DNA of 32,033 nt from Actinomycetes bacterium (lineage in GTDB: Bacteria > Actinomycetota > Acidimicrobiia > Spongiisociales > SHLN01), in the NCBI GenBank assembly GCA_024638625.1, contig JAHEJY010000016.1, forward strand, positions 1-32,033. Reading direction: 5' to 3'. The translations under genes and the position numbers were made by a program. The notes beneath the pieces were generated by a model that was not told where the DNA came from, did no database searches, and was given only the letters and a program-made list of their open reading frames with translations. Positions 24,128 through 32,033 of the stretch are shown one piece after another. The number at the start of each line of letters is the position of its first letter. The first letter of the stretch is position 1.

Positions 24128-25132
24128 CTACACGGTTTCCGAGGTGGTGGCCCCGTCCCACCAGCGGAGCACGCGCAATGCGCGCAGGGTGTTAAAGCGG
24201 CCCGGGACCCGCCCCGGCTCGAGCGGAAAGAATGCTTTCCCGGTGTATTGGCTCCCCTTTGGCCAGCGTCCATCAGGCTTGCGCCGGAACCGAACGATTT
24301 CGATGGCGTCCTGTGCCCTGCTATCCGGCGGGATCGCGGCGTCGCGCAGGTGGTCGAGGCCGCGCATGATGTCGTAGTGCCAGCGGGGAGGGAACCAGAA
24401 TCTGGTCCAGGCCTCGTTGATCACCTGGCCGGTCGTGTGTGACCGGAACAGTTGATGGTCGAGGAGAAACTCGTGTCCGGCGTGTATGGCACGGTCGGCC
24501 TGATCGGAGCCCGTCCTTCGTTTCCAGAGCAGCAGTCCTTCGAGCACCGAAATCGTCGTGTGAAAAGATGAGTGGGTGGCGCCCCGACGGTCCTCGCAGT
24601 TCCAACCGCCGTCGGCCATCGGCGCCTTGATCAGGAGTTCTGCGATTGAGTCGATGCGATCGTCCTGGACGTCGAAGTACGAGAAGACGGACAGCAGCAT
24701 GCCGTTTACGCATCGTTCGGCCCAGCCGCGCCTGGTGTAACTGTCGAAGTAGGAAATCCCCCCCTCGACCCAGTCTCCTCTATCGAGGAGCACACCACAG
24801 GCGATGTGTGCTTGAGGATTGTCAGGCGGCAGTCCCAGTCGTTTCAGCAGCGTCATCGTGTAGGTCGTGCTGGTCCACTTGGGTATGTATAGACCCTGGG
24901 CCCAGGTTCCTTCGGGATCCTGCAGATCGAGCAACTGTTTGCCCCAGCCCTCAGATGCGACCATGGCCCGGGTCCTTTTCCAGGTCCGCTCGGGTCGTTC
25001 GAGCACGTCCCGTTCGGCCTGCCAACGGACCGACGGGTCGCCCTCCATCAACCAGGTTTGAACCGTTTCCATATCAGGATCATGGACCGGTGGTGGGTCG
25101 GCCGGTAGGACCAAACTGCCCAATCGCTTCAT
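24128..25132 (-). CDS. Squalene-cyclase/prenyltransferase-like alpha-toroid protein
   Basis: The 334-aa product looks like actinobacterial proteins annotated as squalene or terpene cyclase-like. It has repeated QDPEGTWAQGLYIPKWTSTTYTMTLLKRLG, MADGGWNCEDRRGATHSSFHTTISVLEGL and RKPDGRWPKGSQYTGKAFF segments, resembling the QW-type repeats of alpha/alpha toroids. The DxDD or VSDCTAE catalytic motif of true cyclases is not seen, so enzymatic activity is uncertain. The frame runs 100 codons further upstream, overlapping the divergent esterase gene, but the ATG at 25132 has a GAGGG site and a family-like N terminus. An ATG at 25072 is also possible. It is 76 bases upstream of the DUF4331-FAS1 gene on the same strand. 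Confidence 0.75.
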   Translation of the reverse strand: MKRLGSLVLPADPPPVHDPDMETVQTWLMEGDPSVRWQAERDVLERPERTWKRTRAMVASEGWGKQLLDLQDPEGTWAQGLYIPKWTSTTYTMTLLKRLGLPPDNPQAHIACGVLLDRGDWVEGGISYFDSYTRRGWAERCVNGMLLSVFSYFDVQDDRIDSIAELLIKAPMADGGWNCEDRRGATHSSFHTTISVLEGLLLWKRRTGSDQADRAIHAGHEFLLDHQLFRSHTTGQVINEAWTRFWFPPRWHYDIMRGLDHLRDAAIPPDSRAQDAIEIVRFRRKPDGRWPKGSQYTGKAFFPLEPGRVPGRFNTLRALRVLRWWDGATTSETV

Positions 25133-25241
25133 GCCGACCCTCGACTCGCGGTCGACTGCTGGGGCAGGGCTCGCCGGACGACGGTCTCTATGATGTCCGA
25201 TCGAGCATGCGGAGAGCCCGCTTCGGCCGAGAGGAGAGCCC

Positions 25242-26192
25242 GTGACCGATGTGGTCATACCATCCGAGCCCCCGCTCGAGGTGCTGGCGTTCAATGAACT
25301 TGTTGCGGCCGAAATGCGCGACCTGCCGAAGATCTGGGACGTAGGTGCGCCCCTTGCCCGCAAGGCCCGGGAAGAGGGCAAGGGGATCTTTGGAGAGATG
25401 CTCCGTTCAGACCGGGCTGAGTCGATCACCATCGAAGGCCCGGGCGGTCCCCAGGATTTACGTGTAATCCGTGCCGAAGACCCGCGAGGGGTCTATCTGC
25501 ACATCCACGGTGGGGGCTGGGTGCTCGGCGCCAATCACCACGCCGACATCCGAAACGAGTGGCTCGCTGATGCCACGGGCCTGACGGTGGTTGCGCCCCA
25601 GTATCGGCTGGCGCCCGAGGACCCCTATCCGGCCGGGCCCGATGATTGTGAAGCTGCGGCGCTCTGGCTGATCGAGAACGCCAAGGCCGAGTTTGGTACC
25701 GACGTGCTGGCGATCGGGGGAGAGTCGGCCGGCGGACATCTGTCGCTCGTGACGATCCTGCGAATGCGGGACCGCTTGGGAACATGTCCGTTTTCGATGG
25801 CAGCTTTGATCTACGGCATGTATGACCTGCGGCGTTTGCCGAGCGTCCGGGCTTTCGGAGATCAACCGCTGATCATCAACGATCCGGTGACCATCTGGTT
25901 TGTCGATCAATTCGCGGGCGATCACGATCTCACCGAGCCCGACCTCTCTCCGCTCTTTGCCGATTTGTCGAGCCTGCCCCCGGCCCTGTTCACGGTCGGC
26001 ACCATGGACCCGCTGCTAGACGATTCTCTTTTCGGTTACCAGCGATATCTGGCTGCAGGCAACGAGGCGCGCCTGGACGTGTGGCCAGGGGGCATCCATG
26101 CCTTTGACTACTTCGACAACGAATACGGCCGGCTCTGTCGGACTTCGATCCATCGATTCCTCAACGAACACCTCGACCGCCTGGTCGCCTGA
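25242..26192 (+). CDS. Alpha/beta hydrolase, hormone-sensitive-lipase type esterase
   Basis: The 316-aa hydrolase has the oxyanion motif HGGGW (89-93), the nucleophile elbow GESAGG (Ser162), the acid Asp256 in TMDPLLDD and His286 in GGIHAFDYF. This is a complete HSL/acetyl-esterase catalytic set. The first 60 residues form a helical cap (LEVLAFNELVAAEMRDLPKIWD). No signal peptide is visible, so it is cytoplasmic. The GTG at 25242 follows a GAGGAG site. It diverges from the squalene-cyclase-like gene and is 37 bases before the FGGY kinase. Short-chain acyl esters are the family's usual substrates. Confidence 0.9.
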   Translation: MTDVVIPSEPPLEVLAFNELVAAEMRDLPKIWDVGAPLARKAREEGKGIFGEMLRSDRAESITIEGPGGPQDLRVIRAEDPRGVYLHIHGGGWVLGANHHADIRNEWLADATGLTVVAPQYRLAPEDPYPAGPDDCEAAALWLIENAKAEFGTDVLAIGGESAGGHLSLVTILRMRDRLGTCPFSMAALIYGMYDLRRLPSVRAFGDQPLIINDPVTIWFVDQFAGDHDLTEPDLSPLFADLSSLPPALFTVGTMDPLLDDSLFGYQRYLAAGNEARLDVWPGGIHAFDYFDNEYGRLCRTSIHRFLNEHLDRLVA

Positions 26193-26229
26193 CGTTTCTG
26201 TCGGAGGCGCGGCCCTCTAGTGTCGGAGG

Positions 26230-27792
26230 ATGCCGGCGGACCAATTCGTACTCGCCATCGACCTGGGAACCTCGGGCTCGAAGGTCGGGCTCGTATCGAC
26301 CAGGGGAGTCGTGGCGGAGTGGAGCTTCGAACCGGTGCCCCTCATTCGGCCCCCGGGTGGAGGGATAGAACAGAACCCAGACGACTGGTGGCATGCCGTT
26401 GTGGCGTCAACCCGAAGGGTGCTTCAGCGAGGCTCGGTTGCCAAGCGAGACATTGTTGCAGTGGGAGTGACATCGCAATGGTCGGGGACGGTCCCTGTGG
26501 CCGGATCCCATCACATCGGCAATGCGCTCATATGGATGGACTCGCGGGGCGCTCCCGAGATCGCTCGTGTGAACTCGGGCCCCATTTCGGTTGCCGGATA
26601 TTCCGTGCCGAGGTTGATTCGATGGATTCGGCGGACCGGCGGAGCGCCCGGTCACTCCGGCAAGGATCCGATCGCCCACATCCTCTATCTCAAACATCAT
26701 GAGCCCGATCTCTACTCGGCGGCGACAGTGTTCCTCGAGCCCAAGGACTACCTCAACCTGCGTCTGACCGGCGTAGCAGCCGCCGGCTACGACTCGATAA
26801 CCCTGCACTGGGTGACCGACAATCGGAATCTCGATCGCGTGCGATACGACCAGCAACTCATCCGGCTATCTGGTCTGGATCCTGCCAAGCTGCCGCCGCT
26901 GCGAGCGCCTGATGAGGTGCTTGCTCCGCTGTCGGCCGGGGTGGCCGCCGAGCTCGGATTGGAGGAAGGGATTCCGGTCATGATGGGCACGCCCGACACG
27001 CACTCGGCCGGCATCGGTGCCGGCGCCATACGCGATTTTCAAGGGCATCTGTATCTGGGGACGTCGTCCTGGATCAGTTGTCATGTGCCGTTCAAAAAGA
27101 CCGATCTGTTCCATGGCATCGCATCACTCCCCAGCGCCATCCGCCGTCGCTATTTCGCTGCCAACGAACAGGAAAGCGCCGGATCGTGTCTCACCTATCT
27201 GGTGGACAACCTCGGCCTGGGTGGTGACCCCGCCGCCGACAATGCTTATGAGGGGCTCGATCGTGTTGCCGAACGTGTCCCTGCGGGCAGCAACGGTGTC
27301 ATCTTCACCCCATGGCTCAACGGCGAGCGCAGTCCGGTGGATGATCATCACTTGCGAGCCGGGTTCTTCAACCAGTCCCTCGCAACCACTGATGCCGATC
27401 TGATCCGGGCCGTTTTCGAGGGCGTTGCCTTCAATGCGCGCTGGCTCCTCAGATATGTCGAGAAGTTCGCGGGTCGCCGGATGGACGAGCTTCGGGCGGT
27501 TGGGGGTGGAGCCAATTCGGCAGTCTGGTGTCAGATTCACGCCGATGTGTTGGATCGCACCATTCTGCAGGTGAAGGATCCGATCCTGGCCGGATTGCGC
27601 GGCGTCGCGTTTCTGGCTGCTGCAACAATCGGCAACCAGGATTACGACGAGATCCCCGACCTGGTCGAAATCGCCAATACCTACCACCCGAATCCTGCAC
27701 ATAGACAGCTGTACGACCGTCTGTACAAGGAGTTTCGATACCTGCACAAGGCCAACCGCAAGATCTATGCCCGGCTCAACCGGGCCGAATGA
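26230..27792 (+). CDS. FGGY-family carbohydrate kinase, xylulokinase-like
   Basis: The 520-aa kinase starts with the phosphate-1 motif [17 protein letters not shown] and carries [10 protein letters not shown], the [15 protein letters not shown] segment and the ATP-binding [21 protein letters not shown] near the C terminus, as in xylulokinases and related FGGY enzymes. It has a few atypical stretches ([22 protein letters not shown]), so the substrate may not be xylulose. GGAGG abuts the ATG with almost no spacing, which is unusual. No better in-frame start exists. Eight to eleven bases separate it from the PLP lyase-like gene, so the two are co-transcribed. Confidence 0.87.
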   Translation: MPADQFVLAIDLGTSGSKVGLVSTRGVVAEWSFEPVPLIRPPGGGIEQNPDDWWHAVVASTRRVLQRGSVAKRDIVAVGVTSQWSGTVPVAGSHHIGNALIWMDSRGAPEIARVNSGPISVAGYSVPRLIRWIRRTGGAPGHSGKDPIAHILYLKHHEPDLYSAATVFLEPKDYLNLRLTGVAAAGYDSITLHWVTDNRNLDRVRYDQQLIRLSGLDPAKLPPLRAPDEVLAPLSAGVAAELGLEEGIPVMMGTPDTHSAGIGAGAIRDFQGHLYLGTSSWISCHVPFKKTDLFHGIASLPSAIRRRYFAANEQESAGSCLTYLVDNLGLGGDPAADNAYEGLDRVAERVPAGSNGVIFTPWLNGERSPVDDHHLRAGFFNQSLATTDADLIRAVFEGVAFNARWLLRYVEKFAGRRMDELRAVGGGANSAVWCQIHADVLDRTILQVKDPILAGLRGVAFLAAATIGNQDYDEIPDLVEIANTYHPNPAHRQLYDRLYKEFRYLHKANRKIYARLNRAE

Positions 27793-27802
27793 GCGAGGAA
27801 TG

Positions 27803-29308
27803 ATGGATCTCGAAAACCTGTTGTCAGGGCCACTGTCGCGTCTCAACCCGCGTGTTGCCGATTGGGCTTATGCGGGCCTGCGGCGCATCCCCACGGTGCG
27901 CCGTCGTCTCGAGACCGAGTTCGATGGTCTGCTGTCCACTCTTCGGGAGGCTGTAAAACCGTACCGCGACGAACTGCCCTCGTATCGGAGGCTCCCGCAA
28001 CAGGGCATGGATCGGGCAGACGTGTTGGCACAGCTCGAGCTCTTGGCCGCCCGAGAAGAACACCGTTGGAAGGACGGGTACGTTTCTGGAGCCGTGTACC
28101 ACGGCGACGAAGACCACCTCGAGTTCCTGGGCACGGTGGCGGAACTGCATTCCCAGGCCAATCCGCTCCATGCCGATCTGTGGCCATCGGCGATCAAGTT
28201 CGAGGCTGAGATCGTCTCCATGACCGCCGGCATGCTCGGTGCGAATCAGACTGCCGATGAGATCGTCGGCACGGTGACTTCCGGGGGGACAGAGTCGATT
28301 CTGCTCGCGATGAAGGCCTACCGCGATCGGGGTGCTCGGCGAGGTATCAAGCGTCCCGAAATCGTCGCTCCCGTGACCGCCCATGTCGCCTTCGACAAGG
28401 CTGCTCAATACCTGGGTTTGACCCTCATTCGAATCCCGGTAGATGAGAGCTTTCGAGCGGACGTGCCGGCCGCGGCAGCCGTCATCGGGCGCAACACAGT
28501 TGCAGTTGCCGGTTCAGCCCCGGCCTTTCCCCACGGCACCATCGACCCGATCGAAGAACTGTCGACGTTGGCTGCTGAGCGGGGGGTGGGTTTCCATACC
28601 GATGCCTGCTTGGGCGGGTTTGTGCTCCCGTGGGCCGAGAAGCTCGGGCATCCGGTGCCTCCCTTCGACTTCCGGCTGCCTGGGGTCACGTCCATGTCGG
28701 CCGACACGCACAAGTATGGCTTCGCAAGCAAAGGGACGTCGGTGATCGTGTACCGGGGTAGAGAACTGCGCAGGTTCCAGTACTTCACGGCAGCCAATTG
28801 GCCCGGTGGGCTGTACTCGTCCCCGACTCTGGCAGGCAGCCGTCCGGGCTCTCTGAGTGCCGCATGCTGGGCAGCGATGGTCTCCATGGGTGAGAGCGGT
28901 TATCTGGAGGCGACCGCCCGGATCTTGGAGACGGCCGCCGCCATCCGTTCCGGTATCGAGCGCATACCCGAGCTCAACATCGTGGGCGATCCCCTGTTCG
29001 TGGTCGCCTTCGGATCGGAAACGCTCGACATGTATCGGGTCATGGAGCACATGAATGGTCGGGGTTGGAACCTGACCGGGCTGCAGAGTCCCCCTGCTCT
29101 CCATTTGGCAGTTACCCTCCGTCATACCTCAGGTGGCGTCGCCGAGCGGTTCCTGGGTGATCTACAGGCGGCGCTCGCCGATGTGAACACACACGCTCAT
29201 GACCGGTCCGGCGTCGCGCCGGTATATGGAATGGCTGCCATGGTGCCGGCCCGGACCGTCGTAGGGGAGCTGCTCGAGCGTTATATCGACCTGCTCTATG
29301 AGGTTTAG
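27803..29308 (+). CDS. PLP-dependent lyase, sphingosine-1-phosphate-lyase-like
   Basis: The 501-aa fold-type I PLP enzyme belongs to the group II decarboxylase family and looks closest to sphingosine-1-phosphate lyase. [17 protein letters not shown] precedes a [21 protein letters not shown] cofactor turn. Asp267 in [10 protein letters not shown] binds the pyridine nitrogen, and Lys304 in [16 protein letters not shown] forms the Schiff base. S1P lyases split phosphorylated amino-diols into phosphoethanolamine and an aldehyde. Two consecutive ATGs (27800, 27803) follow GAGGA. The second is better spaced. The upstream FGGY kinase is in the same transcript. No sphingolipid synthesis gene is present in the window, so the natural substrate is unclear. 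Confidence 0.82.
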   Translation: MDLENLLSGPLSRLNPRVADWAYAGLRRIPTVRRRLETEFDGLLSTLREAVKPYRDELPSYRRLPQQGMDRADVLAQLELLAAREEHRWKDGYVSGAVYHGDEDHLEFLGTVAELHSQANPLHADLWPSAIKFEAEIVSMTAGMLGANQTADEIVGTVTSGGTESILLAMKAYRDRGARRGIKRPEIVAPVTAHVAFDKAAQYLGLTLIRIPVDESFRADVPAAAAVIGRNTVAVAGSAPAFPHGTIDPIEELSTLAAERGVGFHTDACLGGFVLPWAEKLGHPVPPFDFRLPGVTSMSADTHKYGFASKGTSVIVYRGRELRRFQYFTAANWPGGLYSSPTLAGSRPGSLSAACWAAMVSMGESGYLEATARILETAAAIRSGIERIPELNIVGDPLFVVAFGSETLDMYRVMEHMNGRGWNLTGLQSPPALHLAVTLRHTSGGVAERFLGDLQAALADVNTHAHDRSGVAPVYGMAAMVPARTVVGELLERYIDLLYEV

Positions 29309-29408
29309 CCGAGCCAGTGGATCTCCCGCACCCATGATCGTCGCCCCTGTACCTCTTTGCGAGCCGATTGCCACCGCTTCTCCGCTGTCGTCAGCCCTCC
29401 CTGGACGG

Positions 29409-30674
29409 TTATTGGTCGAACGTGACCGGTGTGGGTTCGTTCGCTCGACCGTCCAACGCACGTTCGTAGCTGCCCTGTTCTTCCGATTGTTGTTCTGTTT
29501 CGGGGCGAGTCAAGGCGATCTCCTCGGCTCGCAAGTCGATCAGCTCGATAGGCAGGACGGAGGCGCGACGTCGGCCCTGCTGGCGGGCCCAGCTCACCTG
29601 TTTCTTGCGCACATGATGGGGTTGCCACACGTCGAGGTCCGCGATCGTCGAAGGCTCGCCCAGCGTGAGATGACCGCTCTCGGCCGCAGCCTCGATGAGG
29701 TGGCGCCCCCGCCGAGTTCGCGAGATGACCACATTGGAGCCCGGGTCGTCCATGAGCATTGCTTCGGTCGGTGATCCCCCCGGCCAGGTGTCAGCGGCAG
29801 CAACGTCGGCTACCTCGCCGGTTCCATCGGGACAGATCTTGCACCGATATGGAATCGTCCATTGGCTTTCGTCGTCGCCCCAAAACTCGAGGTAACTCAT
29901 TTCCAACGGCTCATGATCTCCCCGCTCGAACCGGGTTGCGCCAGGGCAACCGTACCCCCGGTAGCGAACGCCCGTGACGACACCGGGATCAACGCCGAAT
30001 CGGATCATGCGCTCCGTCAACCCTTCTGGTGCCATGATCCCGCCGCAGACCATCGTCAACGTGTAGAGAATTTGCCGATCGATGCGAGGGTCGCGATTGG
30101 CTCGCAGGCGGAGGGCCGACAAGTCGCAAGGCTTGGCGATCACAGCGAGGCGAGGGCTGCTGGCCAAGGCTTCGTCGAGTCGTCTGAACACTGACGTCGG
30201 ACCGTAGCGGGAACCAACCGCGTCGAGTACCTCGGGCGAGGTACGAGAGATCCTTGCGTCGCCGAAGCCGGGAACGGTATCCGATGGTCCTGCGTGGAGG
30301 ACCGCGTCCACTTTGTAGGTGTCGAGCAGGTGCATTCCGAGTGCCGTGAGCGCACCCCCGGTCGAACCGACAAAGCGGACCTGCGGATCGGCCGCCCACG
30401 CGAGATCGATCCGGTGCCAGGGTCCCCACACGCTGTCCAGGGTCGATGCGGCATCTCCTGCTGACCCGGTCACCTTGACGCCAGGGCACACGTCATAGAT
30501 GTTGTCAACGGTCTCGTGGTCGAGGTCGCCCACGATCACCGGGCGTTCATATCCGTTTGGCGTGAGGGTGCATCGAATCACGTCGGAACCGGCGATCGAC
30601 TCGCACATCCCACACCCGATACACAAACCCTGCTCCGAAATGAGATTGAGTCGTGCGGCGGGACCGGTGGTCAT
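29409..30674 (-). CDS. Coenzyme F420 hydrogenase/dehydrogenase beta-subunit family protein
   Basis: The 421-aa protein has an N-terminal 4Fe-4S cluster motif CIGCGMCES (residues 18-26) and the FrhB/FdhB N- and C-terminal domains, with FVGSTGGALTALGMHLLD, AVIAKPCDLSALRLRA, MVCGGIMAPEG and YRCKICPDGTGEVADVAAADTW. FrhB-type proteins bind FAD and F420 and pass electrons between F420 and iron-sulfur partners. No hydrogenase or formate dehydrogenase partner lies nearby, so this is a stand-alone member, like those in aerobic actinobacteria. The ATG at 30674 follows AGGAG at four bases. It converges on the PLP lyase gene and lies after a terminator of the upstream small gene. Confidence 0.85.
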   Translation of the reverse strand: MTTGPAARLNLISEQGLCIGCGMCESIAGSDVIRCTLTPNGYERPVIVGDLDHETVDNIYDVCPGVKVTGSAGDAASTLDSVWGPWHRIDLAWAADPQVRFVGSTGGALTALGMHLLDTYKVDAVLHAGPSDTVPGFGDARISRTSPEVLDAVGSRYGPTSVFRRLDEALASSPRLAVIAKPCDLSALRLRANRDPRIDRQILYTLTMVCGGIMAPEGLTERMIRFGVDPGVVTGVRYRGYGCPGATRFERGDHEPLEMSYLEFWGDDESQWTIPYRCKICPDGTGEVADVAAADTWPGGSPTEAMLMDDPGSNVVISRTRRGRHLIEAAAESGHLTLGEPSTIADLDVWQPHHVRKKQVSWARQQGRRRASVLPIELIDLRAEEIALTRPETEQQSEEQGSYERALDGRANEPTPVTFDQ

Positions 30675-30703
30675 TGTGCTCCTGGCTCACTTCAGGAGAG
30701 CCT

Positions 30704-30742
30704 ACGAACAAAGAAAGGGGAGGCGCCGGAGCGCCTCCCCTT
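30704..30742 (-). terminator. Intrinsic terminator of the small secreted-protein gene
   Basis: A perfect 12-bp stem (30715-30726 pairs with 30731-30742, loop CGGA) is GC-rich inside. Read leftward it is followed by TTTCTTTGTT. It lies about 20 bases after the stop of the 81-aa gene and 30 bases before the F420-subunit gene, so it likely separates the two transcripts. Confidence 0.85.
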
Positions 30743-30761
30743 CCATGGTTATGTCAGACGA

Positions 30762-31007
30762 TTAACCGCAGCCGTGCGCCGCCGCCACACCGACGAGCGC
30801 CTTGGCGCCTCCGGCGTAGTTGCTATGAGTCGCAGACTTGGCCTTCTTGGCAGGTCCGATCAGTTGACCCATGCTAGATCCGCAGGCCTGCTGGATCACC
30901 AAACCATTGCCGCCACCACGTGCGTTGGGGGATGCGGCAAATGCTGCCGTGGGCAGTGCTAGCGCCAGTGCGGTCGCAGCCAATAGTGCTATCAGGCGTC
31001 GTTTCAT
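30762..31007 (-). CDS. Small secreted protein with two cysteines, hypothetical
   Basis: The 81-aa protein has a classical signal peptide, MKRRLIALLAATALALALPTAAFA, with a likely AFA cleavage site after residue 24. The mature part is about 57 aa, Gly/Ala-rich, with cysteines at 42 and 80 that could form a disulfide bond. The ATG at 31007 follows AGGAAGGA at a good spacing, and a strong terminator ends the gene, so it is a genuine single-gene unit despite its size. No family is recognised. It could be a cell-envelope or exported signalling peptide, but nothing shows which. Confidence 0.75.
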   Translation of the reverse strand: MKRRLIALLAATALALALPTAAFAASPNARGGGNGLVIQQACGSSMGQLIGPAKKAKSATHSNYAGGAKALVGVAAAHGCG

Positions 31008-31161
31008 CCTGTTCCTTCCTCGAGGGGTTTCCTACTCACAGCGAGCATTCAACCACTTAACGTGTTCCTATGCCAACTACGTGACGTTGTACTCGGTCGA
31101 TGGACGCTGTCACGTTCGATCATTTGCATGGGCTGTCGGCGACTGGCAGGGTGAGTTCACC

Positions 31162-32033
31162 ATGTCTGACTACTTCCGGAACTTCATCGATGGCACTTGG
31201 GTCGATGGTTCTTCGGGCGATCGCATCGACATCGAGGACCCGGCAACAGGGGAGACCTTCGCGCAAGTGGCTCGCGCCATGCCAACCGATGTCGACCGGG
31301 CCGTTGCCGCCGCCCGGGAATGCGTAGACGAGCGTCGCCTTATCGGGATGAAGCCCGCCGACCGGGGCCGCTATCTGGTCGACATGGGCCGGTGGATGCG
31401 GGACCGAAGGGATGAGATCGCCCGTCTGCTCACCATCGACTCGGGCAAGACCATCGAAGAGGCCGGCTGGGAGGTGGATGGGTGCGCCGGCTATCTGGAG
31501 TACTACGGCGGGCTCGCACCTATGGTCGAGGGGTCCTACATTCCGGTTGGTGACGGAATCGTGGATTATGCGATTCCGGTTCCGTTCGGTGTCTCGGCCC
31601 ACATCATTCCCTGGAACTACCCGCTCGATATCGCCGGGCGCGGCCTCGGACCGGCGCTGGCGGTCGGGAACTCGGTGGTGGTCAAATCGCCCGAGCTCGA
31701 CCCGACCACGATTACCTACATAGCGAAGGCAGCGGAGGAGGTTGGTCTGCCCGCCGGGGCTCTGAACGTGATCTGCGGCTACGGACACGACGCCGGCGAT
31801 GCCCTGTCCAAACACCCCCACGTGAACCAGATCACCTTCACGGGATCGGTGGAGACCGGGCAAAAGGTTCTGCATGCGGCCGCTGAGTCCGTGATTCCCT
31901 CGGTGGTCGAGCTGGGTGGCAAATCAGCCGCCATCGTGCTTCCTGATGCAGACCTGGATCGAGTCACCGAACAGACCCGCTGGGGCATCTACTCAAACGC
32001 CGGCCAGGTGTGCTCGGCGATGTCACGCCTGGT
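31162..32033 (+). CDS. NAD(P)-dependent aldehyde dehydrogenase (partial, cut at window end)
   Basis: The frame starting at the ATG 31162 is open to the window end, giving the first 290 residues of an aldehyde dehydrogenase of about 480-500 aa. HIIPWNYPLDIAGR (147-160) is the cofactor-binding segment, ITFTGSVETG (224-233) the Rossmann turn, Glu250 in VELGGKS the general base, and Cys284 in GQVCSAMSRL the nucleophile. MSDYFRNFIDGTWVDGSSGDRIDIEDPATGE is a normal start for the betaine-aldehyde or gamma-aminobutyraldehyde type. A GGGTGAG ribosome site precedes it. It diverges from the small secreted-protein gene. The substrate cannot be named from this part. Confidence 0.93.
   Translation, partial: MSDYFRNFIDGTWVDGSSGDRIDIEDPATGETFAQVARAMPTDVDRAVAAARECVDERRLIGMKPADRGRYLVDMGRWMRDRRDEIARLLTIDSGKTIEEAGWEVDGCAGYLEYYGGLAPMVEGSYIPVGDGIVDYAIPVPFGVSAHIIPWNYPLDIAGRGLGPALAVGNSVVVKSPELDPTTITYIAKAAEEVGLPAGALNVICGYGHDAGDALSKHPHVNQITFTGSVETGQKVLHAAAESVIPSVVELGGKSAAIVLPDADLDRVTEQTRWGIYSNAGQVCSAMSRL

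Noticed and set aside
29309-29408. Possible RNA gene in the gap between the PLP lyase and F420-subunit genes
   Set aside because: The 100-base convergent gap contains no tRNA-like clover-leaf, no strong hairpin and no T-run.

Overview
The window is a 32-kb piece of a high-GC actinobacterial chromosome. A PAC2 protein, three small deazaflavin (F420)-dependent reductase-like proteins, an F420 hydrogenase beta-subunit homologue, a SigK-like ECF sigma factor, Thr-rich linkers after lipoprotein cysteines and frequent GTG/TTG starts all fit Actinomycetota. An Acidimicrobiia-like lineage seems likeliest, but that is inference. No rRNA, tRNA, CRISPR array, transposase or phage gene was seen.

Layout. 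(1) 1-380 holds two near-identical copies of a hairpin-rich non-coding repeat plus a partial inverted copy. (2) 431-3577 carries three DUF385/Ddn-type proteins, a PAC2 protein and a quinone-oxidoreductase-like MDR enzyme. (3) 3681-17105 is a beta-glucan utilisation locus. A LacI/CebR-like repressor, an 1133-1150 aa unassigned (alpha/alpha)6-type carbohydrate enzyme and a GH3 beta-glucosidase read leftward. An ABC sugar importer (lipoprotein plus two permeases), a ManD/RspA-type enolase-superfamily dehydratase, an SDR and a GH16 lipoprotein endoglucanase read rightward. Two back-to-back promoters lie between them, each with its own CelR/CebR-like operator box.

(4) 17319-19316 holds small membrane and accessory genes: a four-helix membrane protein, a VanZ-like protein, a VOC protein and a 70-aa membrane protein. 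(5) 19405-24051 is a leftward set: a DUF4331-FAS1-spondin-Ig secreted protein, a membrane-anchored TPR protein and a SigK-like ECF sigma factor. No recognisable anti-sigma gene is adjacent. (6) 24128-32033 holds a squalene-cyclase-like protein, an HSL-type esterase, an FGGY kinase, a sphingosine-phosphate-lyase-like PLP enzyme, an F420 hydrogenase beta homologue, a secreted 81-aa protein with a terminator, and the start of an aldehyde dehydrogenase cut by the window end.

Model for the glucan locus (inference). The surface GH16 enzyme cuts a laminarin-like or mixed-linkage beta-glucan. The importer takes up oligosaccharides, and the cytoplasmic GH3 enzyme and the large unassigned enzyme split them. 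The dehydratase and SDR may provide a side route through sugar acids. The repressor turns off both divergent transcripts when oligosaccharide is absent. The least explained items are the 1150-aa enzyme, the sigma/TPR/DUF4331-FAS1-spondin unit and the repeat at the left edge.
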